Assembly (NCBI RefSeq): GCF_014633365.1 | Contig: NC_068343.1 | Location: 30,721,307 to 30,785,306 of the forward strand | DNA length: 64,000 nucleotides | Source: Diospyros lotus | Taxonomy: Eukaryota > Streptophyta > Magnoliopsida > Ericales > Ebenaceae | Direction: 5' to 3' | Shown here: positions 1-9,266 of the stretch, one piece after another | How the letters are laid out: the number at the start of each line of letters is the position of its first letter | How positions within the stretch are numbered: position 1 is the stretch's first letter | Program-made: the position numbers and the translations under genes | The notes under the pieces: generated by a model | Databases searched by the model: none | What the model was told of the DNA's origin: nothing | Seen by the model: only the letters and a program-made list of their open reading frames with translations

Positions 1-432
1 AGCCTTGATTTGGACGGACTTATTTTATGATTGTGTTCAAGATATACTTTATTAATACGCCAAACACCATTCAAATTTGTACCAGCTGTTATCTTGGCTT
101 TACAGCCTATATGGATTGTTGGTTGGGGCTTCAAAGAAGTGCTTGTGCTACCAACTCTATTACCCCCCCGACTACATTCAAATGTCACATATCTCAAAGC
201 ACCATCATCACCCTTCTTCGAATTTCTTTTTCTAACTGGAAAGCCTACGCTATAAGCATAACTTTTGTAAAATTCAAAAATTCATTCACATCATTAAACT
301 TCATCCCAACCTCCGGGACAATCTGACTATCTTTTACTAAGGTTTCATCATTGTGTACATCAAGATTTTCTGTGACTAGTAATTCGTTAGGCACTTCATA
401 ACATTCGTCTTCAGAACTACGAACTACGTTTC
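1..432 (-). CDS. FAR1/FRS-type DNA-binding domain, partial gene
   Basis: The minus strand reads open for about 144 codons from 432 down to the window edge. It contains the FAR1 DNA-binding domain (WRKY-GCM1 type zinc finger) in order: an acidic leader, a GMKF segment, a NFYKSYAYSVGF segment, basic KRNSKK, an ECSRGG cysteine, a GCKAKI cysteine and the terminal LEHNHK histidines. The spaced C, C and HxH match the zinc ligands of the family. FAR1/FRS proteins are transcription factors derived from Mutator-like transposases. The MULE transposase and SWIM domains would lie beyond position 1. In frame upstream there is a stop, but a good 3' splice site (pyrimidine-rich, then CAG) ends at 433, so 432 is probably the start of an internal exon. 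The first exon and start codon were not found. A domesticated FRS gene and a MULE transposase cannot be told apart from this piece. Confidence 0.8.
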
Positions 433-2220
433 CTGGATTAGATGATACAAAATAATTTTAGAAACAATTCTTATGTAGTGCATCTATGTGTTAATATGAT
501 AAACCTTTATTTGAAATTAATTGGCTATGAAAGAATGAAGATCATGGGATGTAAGATAACCAATATTATTACCTTTGTCTGTCATGGCAATTGAGACACT
601 GTATATTGTAAGTGACGACTTTGCTATCAATAGTGTTACAATTAGTCAAACCCAATAGGATTGGCACCTAATATGAAAAAACGTATTAATTATTACAAAT
701 ACTCGAACCCAAATAGCAAAATTTGATTAAAATTACAAGGAAATCGTACCTATATTTTCTCTTTTCAAAGAAACGAATGAGCGAGGCTTTCCTTGAATTA
801 TGAAACGGGTGAGGGAGACTTTCCTTACAATAAGAAATAATAAACCATCAAAGTACTTTGCATACCATTAATGAAATAAGAAATGCATTTAGAGGCCCAT
901 TGCAAGACAACAAGATAGCATAAAACTATCAGCAAAGCAAACGGAAGATCAAATTGTCATTTTTAAAGCTGAAATAGGTATGCTCAATTTGCTTTCACAA
1001 GGTTATATCAAATTACAAGTATTAAAAATGCATTTTTAAAGCTGTACTTGTATGTGTACATCAAATTGGTGAATTGAAGTAATCATTTTCAGATTACAAA
1101 GCAAACACACAGAATGCAAAGCATGGAAGTATTTGGAAATTATCAACAAAATATAGGGTGTCTTGCACTGAAACAACTACTACCAGCAATAATGAAACAA
1201 CTACTACCAACAATAACTAAAAATCAACAACTGAAACAACAATGCAAGACAACATCAACAACTATAAACTATTAACAACTATCAACTATCAACAATCGTA
1301 TGTTAAGGCACTGAAACAACAATGCAAGACAGCATCTTATTCAACAACTATCAACAAAAAATTTGCTATAGAAAGACTTATTTTAAAATTATTAAGCACA
1401 ATATATGCGTTCTTTATTATCCAAAAAACTAAAAATCAGCCAGAAAGCCAAACAATCGCCCTCAACTCAAACAACCTCAAGTCCCAATCAGCACAATCAT
1501 CAATAGTCCAACGGACACACAATCGGTCTAAAACTAACCCAAACAAAGACAAATTAAACCAGAGGGAAAACAAGTGATCCGTGTCAAGCAAATCAAACTT
1601 AGGGTTTTTTTTTTTTTTCTTTTTCAGATCATGAAATTTACCACAAACAGTTGGGTATCTTTAACCTTCAGCAGCGATCTCGACTGTCGAACTGAAATCC
1701 CACTTTTGAAAAGTGAAGGCGAACAGCGAGCGACGGACGACGGAAGGGGGTGGCAGGTTACAGGGGAGGGAGGGATGCGGACGGAAGGGGGTGGTGGGTT
1801 ACATGGGAGGGAGGGATGTGGACAGGGCTGGGCCGAGATGGCGATCCGGCGAATGGCGAAGATTTTACAGCAAGGGTCGCGAGGAGAGTGGGGGAAATGG
1901 AGGGGGAGAGAGAGAGAGAGAGGGGGGAAGTTTCCAGAAAAGTGGGCGGGAGAAATTGGGTGGGGGGAGGGGGCATAAATGGCAAAGAAATAAAATAAAA
2001 TCGAAAAGAAATTAAAACGGGGGAGGGGGGCACAAATGCCAAGAAAGATAAAATAAAATCAGAAAAAAATTAAAATATTTCCTGTAAAACTTCCTGTAAC
2101 CTTTCCGGGACATATAGCATTATCCAATAAAAATTAGTGACGTCACTCAAAAAAAACAAATTATTAAATAATAATTATTTTAAAAATTATAAAATTAAAC
2201 AAAAAAATTATAAAATTAAT
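433..2220. other. Upstream/intronic region of the FAR1-like gene, no gene seen
   Basis: Probably intron and 5' flank of the minus-strand FAR1-like gene, whose splice acceptor is at 433-435. The stretch is AT-rich. It has a loose CAACAACTAT-type repeat around 1180-1350, a T run near 1603-1615 and a G-rich block after 1713. The 5' splice donor and first exon of the gene were not identified. Short open frames at 1242-2042 follow base composition and do not look like protein. Confidence 0.5.
1738..1965. repeat. G-rich, imperfectly tandem block
   Basis: The plus strand carries two similar units of about 45 bases (around 1741-1783 and 1784-1826), each with GGAAGGGGGTGG and GGGAGGGAGGGATG. A GA run (GGGAGAGAGAGAGAGAG) follows near 1910-1927, then more G runs to 1970. 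Frames through it are open only because of its composition. Confidence 0.6.
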
Positions 2221-2455
2221 GCAGTCCCGCCTGCCTGTCCATCAAATAAAAGTCAGCTACATCTTTAAGGTAAAATACATAATTAAATAGTGATTATTTT
2301 AAAAAAATTATAAAATTATGATTTTTTCATTAAATTTTTAAAATCATAATTTTATAATTTTTTTAAAATAATCACTATTTAATTATGTGTTATTTGGGTG
2401 ATATGACTAATTTTTAATGGATGAAGAGACAAGAGGACATGCAGGCAAACGGAAC
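2221..2455. repeat. Long fold-back with perfect 49 bp inner arms
   Basis: Bases 2277-2325 are an exact reverse complement of 2340-2388 (49 of 49), separated by a 14-base loop. The pairing continues imperfectly outward, with the GCCTGCCTGTCC block near 2229 facing GGACATGCAGGC near 2435. A further copy of the left arm, also inverted relative to the right arm, lies at about 2127-2219. The layout suggests a fold-back MITE or a rearranged pair of them. No clear target duplication was found. Confidence 0.75.
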
Positions 2456-2476
2456 AGCAAAACTCAGCTCAAGACG

Positions 2477-5052
2477 CCATGACACACACAAACAGTCGTT
2501 ACCGTCCTTTTTTACTTACTAAGTAGTCCTTAAACTTTACTTTAAAAACACTTTAATATATAGTCTAAAGACTCTAAACTATAGTCCAAACAATGTTCCA
2601 TCAAAAAATACTACAAGAAAAATGCATTAGCAAAGCAAAACTTGAGTTACGACAATGATGTGGCATGGTAAAACTACTAGAATGCCCTTTTAAGGAAGTC
2701 CATTCGACCTCATCACGTGTCGAAAATTCAAGTCCTGTACAAGAATTGCACGTGTCATTTTCTATGACCTAGATCCAAAGTTAAAAAAATTAACGTAGAT
2801 TTAATTCTCAAATCTAGACACTACAAGAAAAATATTTTTTAGTAACGAAATTTAATGATGGAATTATTGCGTCGCTAATTTTGTTAAACATTTTTTTAAA
2901 TTAGCGACGGAAAGACTCGTGACAGAATTAGGGAGGAAAATCTCGTTGCTAAAAAAGAAAAAAAATAAAAAATAAAATATAAAATTTAGCGATGGGCCAC
3001 ACCTATCATTAAAAAATAAAAATAAAATAAAAATATAAAATTTAGCAACGGGATGACCCCGTCGCTAAAAATTAAATAAATAATGTAAAATTTAGCCATA
3101 AGGTCATCCCCTCACTAAAAAATAAAAAAAAGTTAATTAAATAATGTAAAATTTAGCGAAGGGGCCATCCTGTCGCTAAAAAATAAAAAACGTAAAATTT
3201 AGTGGAGGGGTCACCCTGTTGCTAAATAAATAACGTAAAATTTAGTGACGGAATTTTTCAGTTGATAAAAAATAAAAAAAATTAAATAAATAATATAAAA
3301 TTTAGCAACGGGGTCACCCCATCACTAAAAAATAAAAAAATTAATAAATAATGTAAAATTTAACGACGGATTCATACCTGTCGCTAAAAAATAAAATAAA
3401 ATAAAATATAAAATTTAGTGACGGTGCCACACCCGTTGCTAATTTTTTTTTAAAAAAAGTAAACAAAAAATGTAAGATTTAGTGACAGGCTCACACCCGT
3501 CTCTAAAAGATAAAAGAATAAAAAATATAAAATATAAAATTTAGCAACGGGGTCATCCTATCGCTAAAAAAGAAAAAAAGAAATAAAAAATATAAATTTA
3601 GCTAAAAAATAAAAAAATTAAATAAATATTTAAAATTTAGTGACGGGGTCATACCTGTTGCTAAAAATAAAAAAAAAATAAAATTCAAAATGAGTGATGA
3701 AATATTTTAAAAATTTTTGGGGTGTAAATGTAATTTTGAAAAGTTTAAACAAAAATACTATAAAAATATTTTATGCGCTTGATAAACCAATGAGTTTTCT
3801 AGATGAGCTGGTCACGCGCACAAGGATGAGTTTGGAGGTCCAGGGTTCAATCTTTGGGAAAGGCATAAAAAATGCTCTTGCTAGAAAATAATTTCACGTC
3901 GCCATGTGGCTGTTGGTGGGCTCACCAAGTGGCGAGCAAAGGTGAGGCCACGCGATGCTCACACTTTGTGTGGGCACTGCTTTTATTTTTTTTTCCATGG
4001 CTGATTTGTCGATGGATAAATTCTGTCGCTAATTTAGCAACGAAAAAAATTTCGTCGCTGATTCCGTCACTAAATTACTTCGTCGCTAAAATTTAGCGAC
4101 ACCAATTTTGGCGACATAATTTAAAGTTTTAGCGACAGGTTTTTTCGTCACTAAAAATGCTTGATTTTTTGTAGTGAGACGTAAAAAGTCAAATCTAATA
4201 GATCTATCTCAATTTAAATTCAAATTAGTAGTTTTGCTATTTGATAATAAAGAATTCAGAAGAAAATCTATAGAAACCCAACCATCTTGGGAATAACTTC
4301 AAATTTCTTGCCTTCTTTTAGCCTATAAAATAAAGGGTCTCAATAGGTAAAATGATTTGACAATAAACTCATCATTACTCTTTTTGTGTTTCATTACTGA
4401 CTTGGGTGCTAAAAGCCATACTAAAAGACCTAGTACTGTCTCATTTTCTTGCAAGTATAGATCCTGAAATTTAGTTCTTGAGACAACGCGTGGTAATTGG
4501 TCCATCATTCCATCATCATTAAGCATCTATTGTGAGATTGATCTTTTATTACATTTGCTTGCCTCAACCTGCCTACTCTTTCCAACATGTCAACCCTATG
4601 ACTCCCAGACATGATTCATCTCACAGTCAAGTAAATATTACCAACTCAGAAAACCAATAGCCATCAGAGAACCTCTTCCACCTCTAGATCGGTTGGTCTA
4701 TTTGAAAGAATAGGTGCAACAACTCATTGACTTACTTGTGAGATACATTTGTCAATCCAAATAGCAATGCTAGGAAAAGCACACTGCTAAGATGAGTAGC
4801 GCCAATAGAATGAGCAACATGCATAGAAAGAACAACAATAAAAGAATCAAAATTCTTGGCACTTCGAGTGTGAGTAACACCACTTGGAAGATGAAGCCTC
4901 AAGTTCCTTTTGAAAGATATGCTTACACTAAGCAAGCACCGTAAGAAATTCATAAGGTTTTCAAAAATATTTTCCAAAAACATGTAAATGCTGTGGAAAT
5001 AGAATGAAAAATCTCTTACAAACTCGGATATTTCATCCGTGTACTTGAATTT
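2477..5052. repeat. Duplicated segment, copy A
   Basis: After removal of the CACTA-type insertion at 2819-4176, this segment aligns by eye from end to end with 58263-60300 in the same orientation. Shared landmarks include AAACAGTCGTT at the left end, ACAAGAAAAATGCATTAGC, the CCTCATCACGTG stretch, a GATAATAAAGAATTC stretch, the ATCATTAAGCATCTA stretch and ATCTCTTACAAACTC at the right end. Similarity stops within a few tens of bases of both quoted ends. It may be an old dispersed or segmental duplication, or two copies of an unrecognised repeat. Confidence 0.8.
2819..4176. mobile_element. Non-autonomous CACTA (En/Spm-like) element
   Basis: The element begins CACTACAAGAAAAAT and ends ATTTTTTGTAGTG, the inverted termini typical of plant CACTA elements. 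It is flanked by a 3 bp AGA duplication (2816-2818 and 4177-4179), as expected for this superfamily. The duplicated copy near 59440 lacks it, which confirms an insertion. The interior is an array of degenerate units of about 50-60 bases built on AAATTTAGCGACGG and its near reverse complement CCGTCGCTAAA, giving many subterminal palindromes. No transposase remains. A short plus-strand frame at 3694-3891 is not recognisable. Confidence 0.88.
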
Positions 5053-5061
5053 TCTAATCAA
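4323..5061 (-). other. Two unrecognised short frames preserved in both duplicates
   Basis: Two minus-strand frames lie here: 4732-5061 (109 codons, C-terminal half hydrophobic, ending with a GLTNVSHK stretch) and 4323-4526 (67 codons, beginning MLNDDGMMDQL). Each has a counterpart in copy B at 60001-60222 and 59609-59794, in the same order and similar over most of its length. I do not recognise either protein. They may be exons or remnants of one gene, or chance frames kept open by recent duplication. No splice signals joining them were established. Confidence 0.3.
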
Positions 5062-5529
5062 TTAAATTTTTTTTAGACGTCAAAATACAAAAATTAAATT
5101 AACTCGAAAATACAAGTACTAAACTGTAATCGAAATAACGAAAAGTTCAAGTGGTCATCTAAAAAAAAGTTAAAATACGAGAGTTAACATGACTTGAAAA
5201 TGCAGATCTAGGGATATAATTAAAATAACACAAAGTTCGAATGGTCACGAGAAAAAAACGTGAATATGCAAAGACAAAAATATAGATTTGGCCCCTGAAC
5301 TTTCACTATGGAAAATTTTACAAAATTAGTCAATAGACTCCCTAAATGTTAATAAATGTGTTGATAAAAATAATTTAAAGAGTTTTTAATATCAAAAAAT
5401 CAATTACTATGACAAATATAAATTTATTGTTATATATAGGCAACAATATTTATTAAATTGAACTTCTGTTTTTAATAGGCAAAACAAACTATTTATAAGA
5501 TTACACTATAAACCCATTCTAAATAGAAC
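5053..5529. other. Intergenic AT-rich stretch
   Basis: No gene or complete element is visible. It holds AT-rich sequence with an ATTTGGCCCCTGAAC stretch near 5287, a wording common in plant repeats, but no termini could be assigned. Confidence 0.4.
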
Positions 5530-6100
5530 TTGAAAGAGTAATAGGAGTGTACACTCAAGAGGGAACTGAATTAGGTGTTTCAAAACTTTACGAATTTGGT
5601 ATAAGGTTTGTAAAAAAAAGTGTTTTAAACTTCTTTATACTTTTGAAAACAATGTTGTGAATATAGATTAAAGATGCTTAGACTTTTATGATTTCAAAAT
5701 CAATGCTAGAAATGTAAGATGAAAGTGCATAATATATGAAAACCAAATGTAAAAGAATATGCAAGAGACAATGCACACAAGATTTATAGTAGTTCGACAC
5801 AATCCGACCTATTCTACTACCTTAACTCATTACCAAGAATTTTTAACATTCCACTATGGTAGCTTTTCAAAGGCTCAGCTACAACCTTTACAGGGATAAG
5901 GTAATAACCACAACAATTTAAGTGAGCAAAAACTTATAAAGAGAACAACTCTGAAATTGTTAAGGGATAACCAAACATGCCTTAGCCAAACATGTGTCAA
6001 AAGCAAGCAAGTAGCCTCCGAAAAACCTAAAGAGTCTTCGGGATAAAAAACTCTCAAATCCCAAACACCTGAAGAGTCTTCAAGGCTTTTTACAGAATCC
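5530..6100. mobile_element. Fragment of a Sirevirus-like (copia) LTR
   Basis: It carries the same ordered landmarks as the better-defined LTRs at 14365 and 17527: a CAAGAGGGAACTGAATT stretch matching the GGGGGTGAATTGG start, then GCACACAAGATTTATAGTAG and TTCGACACAATCC, then CTACTACCTTAACTC. No termini or target duplication were found, so this is a relic of one LTR. Confidence 0.5.
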
Positions 6101-6882
6101 CTTAAAAGGATAGTCTTTGTGGCTTTTAGTCCCCGAAGATCCCTTCAAACCTTTCGGCCTTTCTTCATAGACCCGAAAAGCCAATGCCTCGCTCGAAGGG
6201 TTGAGCCACTCGCATGTGCCATGTGTCCCATTTTGCCACGTGGACCAGTCCCTAATGCCTATAAATACCCATTGGATTAATACTCTCGGGATCCAAATCT
6301 ACCACCCAAAGACGTAGACCTAAAACCAATCCCAATTCTTTAGATCTAAACCTTTCTGAAGACTCGAAGTCACACTCACTCATTCACAAACTATGTACTG
6401 CATTATCACTGCAGCTAATGTTGGCATCGGAGGGCTTACGCGGGAGAGCTCATTGCGTGCCTTCTAATTATTTTTTTGCTATAAACTTCCAGAAGACCTA
6501 GAAAACCCATTCAAAGACAACCAAGCCATAGCTCCTCATGGAGACCCCTACAACTCTCCCGGAGCTGACCCAACTAAAAACCCTTAAGGTCATTAGCCAT
6601 CCGAAGACCATATCTTTGGGAAATTTTTTAGGACATCCATCCGGCTCTCTCGGGCTATGAATTGAGCCATTCTCCAATCAAACGCTTGCTAGTGCCAATC
6701 ACTAGCACAGATCTTACTCCCTATTTTCTTGCCAGCCTCTGCTGAGTTGTTTCCCAGGATAAACAAATTTAATTGTTGTATCCCTGGAACAACATGAACA
6801 AAACTGGAGTAGAGACTCACACAATGAACAACCCCCTAAAGAATATAAGGAAAGGATAAGAGGGATTTAACAATATAGAAAG
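6101..6882. mobile_element. Relic resembling a Tat-type gypsy LTR
   Basis: Near 6205-6320 there is a TGCCACGTGGACC stretch and a TATAAATACCC TATA-like box, followed by GCATCGGAGGGCTTACGCGG near 6424. The same signal order (TATA box, then a TTAAGCATTGGAAGGCCCGC-like stretch) is found in the LTRs at 43358 and 48607. No boundaries are visible. Confidence 0.4.
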
Positions 6883-8353
6883 TGTAATACCCCATAATTT
6901 CGTGAGATTGTCATGTATTTTAAGTGAGTTTAAAATACCGAAAAATGGCTTGATAGTAAAATAAATTGTCGAATCAATGGAAGGGAGTACCTTGGAACAA
7001 AAATACTTGAGGAAATAGGAGATTTCAAAGGGTTATGAAGGTCTTGAGGGAGAAGTTCAGTTTCTGAGCTAGGGGTAAAATCGTAATTTTTGAGGTTCGG
7101 GTAAAAGTGTAATTTATCCTAAAAACCAAGGGTATTAGCATAATTAGTCCTTTTTTGGGGGACTAAAATGCAATTAAAAAATGGCCTAGGGACCAAGTTG
7201 AAAAGCATCTAAGTGCAATTACTTGAAAAGTTCAAGCCAAAGTGTAATTCTTGAAACCCTTTTCCTAGGGGCATCTAAGAGATTAAGGATAAAGTCTTAT
7301 GATGACTTTAGAGATAAGATGAAAGCTCATGATGACTTATTTGATAAGATTTGATGAGATTTGATTGGATTCAATTTGATTTGGATAAGATTTGATTGGA
7401 TGTGATTTGATTTGGATAAGATTTGATTCGGATAAGAATGATTGTAGAAAATCTTAGAAGATTTGGAATGGTTAGAGAATATCTTAGAAGATTTGGAATG
7501 ATTAGAGAATATTTTAGAAGATTTGAAATGATTGGAATATCTTGAAAGATTTAGAAAGATTTGAAATGATTGTGACTTACTTGATGGCCAAGTTTCCAAG
7601 CCTGTAGATAAGGTGCTCATGGCCAAGGGTTTCCTCATTCTAAGTTGTGATAAATTCGTGCTAAACGAGAGTGCTTTGAGCTTAGTGGATAGAAAGCTTT
7701 TGTTCCTAGAGAAGAAAAAGTACTTGCGCAATGCGTGAGGGCGTGTAAGGAGGTGGTTTGGTCAGAAGACTTGAGAATTTGTACAAATTTTGAGGAATCC
7801 CAAAACTAAGTTAAGGTGAGACTCCTATACTCCAAATCTTATTTTTGTTCTCTTATGTGAGACTACTATTACATGAAATGTGTTTTGTATAACATTTTTG
7901 TACGCAAAATCATATCGTTCTCTTACGTGAAATCATGTTACATATATGAAATGTAATTTCTTGAAAAATATATCTTGTCGGTTTTCAACTATTGCATTTA
8001 TAAAATTCGTGTGGACATATTGTTGCACTTATTTATTGTTAACCGAGGGAAGAAGTCGGATATCCCCTGAGAGGCGCTATGCGTGCGCCATCAAGAAAGC
8101 TCTCGTGGGGAAGACCTTGAGACTAAGGGACAGTGGATGTGGTGTTTGCATGAGTTCTATGAGGTAGGGCCGATGTGACATGATTAGGGACCTCCCAAGA
8201 GGCATTGTGCATGCACCTTTGAGAAAGCTCTCGTTGGAGGAGGCTGACATGTTCTCGAGGCACTTCGGAGTAGTCCTCGTTATTTTGTCGTACGTTTTAT
8301 ACCTATTCTTGCATTTATATAAACTTTTTTTAGAGTTTCTCACTAAAAGGTTC
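6883..8353. mobile_element. Truncated LTR of the TGTAACACCCC family, reverse orientation
   Basis: It starts TGTAATACCCCATAATTTCG, the reverse complement of the end of the LTR at 9813-12000, and matches that LTR in reverse over many landmarks. An example is GAAAGCTCTCGTTGGAGGAGG near 8222 against 10390-10410. The match stops at about 8353, where a copia-like LTR start is found. It includes a duplicated block (about 8070-8110 and 8195-8235) that is also present in the 9813 copy, and a 30 bp tandem repeat at 7440-7560. Confidence 0.7.
7440..7575. repeat. 30 bp tandem repeat inside LTR
   Basis: About four units of AATGATTAGAGAATATCTTA followed by GAAGATTTGG, period 30, decaying at both ends. It produces a repetitive minus-strand open frame (7327-7731) with a recurring NHSKSSKIF unit, which I regard as non-coding. 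Confidence 0.75.
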
Positions 8354-9266
8354 TGTTAAGTTCTAACCTAGTCAAGAGGGGGGTGAATTGACACATTTTA
8401 AAATTCTAATGCAAAACTTATGCACATATATATATGAGAAAACAAATTTAATACAAACCAAAATTGTAGTTGAGAGTACGGGAGCACTTAAATACTAGAT
8501 GGATAATATGATATCCACCAGCTGTGCTAGTATGTGCTTTGGTCCAATATACTCTTCAAATTACAACTTGGTGAAAACAAGTGATTTGAATGCACGCAAT
8601 AACAAGTCTTTAAATAAACCAAATGGAATATTGAATGAGTACAAAGAATGATCAATTAAAGCAAATCAGAGTATAATCAAAATAACCACCCAGAATGTAG
8701 GCCTTAGGATTCGGCCACTTCAGATAGCACAAAACCAAAAATAAACAAGTATAATTAAGCAAGAATCAATAAGAGTAAAAAGAAGAACACAACGCTGTAT
8801 AGTGGTTAGGCCCTTATGGCTTACATCCACTACCTAAGGATTTCCTTCCTTAGGATTTTCAACCAAATCCACTATATGAAACTTTTGTTACAACCACCGA
8901 AGCCTTCACTTGGCTTCACCACCACCAAACTACTTCTGGAGTCTCACACTCACTAGTTTGGATTTTGTACGCTCTTTACAAGATACAAGAATAGTAGTGA
9001 TTGAGAAATAGGGTTCTCTTAAAATAATACAATGAAGCGTAGAGAACTCTCTTAGTTTTCTCTCAAGAAGATAGAGGAAAAGAAAGATTAGAGAGAATGA
9101 AAATCTTGGCTAATAATGTAGAAAATAATAAGGCTTCCAAAAGTTGTTCCAAAGCCTTCAAGAGACCCTTTTATATAGTGTTAGAGAAGACTTTCCTTGA
9201 TCAATCTCAACCCTCCATGTATTTTTCTCCCAATTCTAAATGTGAACACAAGATATTTAGATATAT
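8354..9266. mobile_element. Partial Sirevirus-like LTR, cut by the Tat element
   Basis: It starts TGTTAAGTTCTAACCTAGTC then AAGAGGGGGGTGAATTG, the head of the same LTR type as at 14365, 17527 and 30673. It has the TATAGTGGTTAGGCCC and CATCCACTACCTAAGG landmarks near 8797-8840. It ends at the left TATAT target duplication of the Tat element. A continuation on the far side, after 33550, could not be recognised. Confidence 0.55.

Noticed and set aside
1574..2042. Overlapping open frames on both strands in the G-rich block
   Set aside because: Glycine/arginine or proline/serine runs that follow the purine repeats; several frames open at once; no domain.
7327..7731. 134-codon minus-strand frame with repeated NHSKSSKIF
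   Set aside because: It is the translation of a 30 bp tandem repeat inside an LTR.
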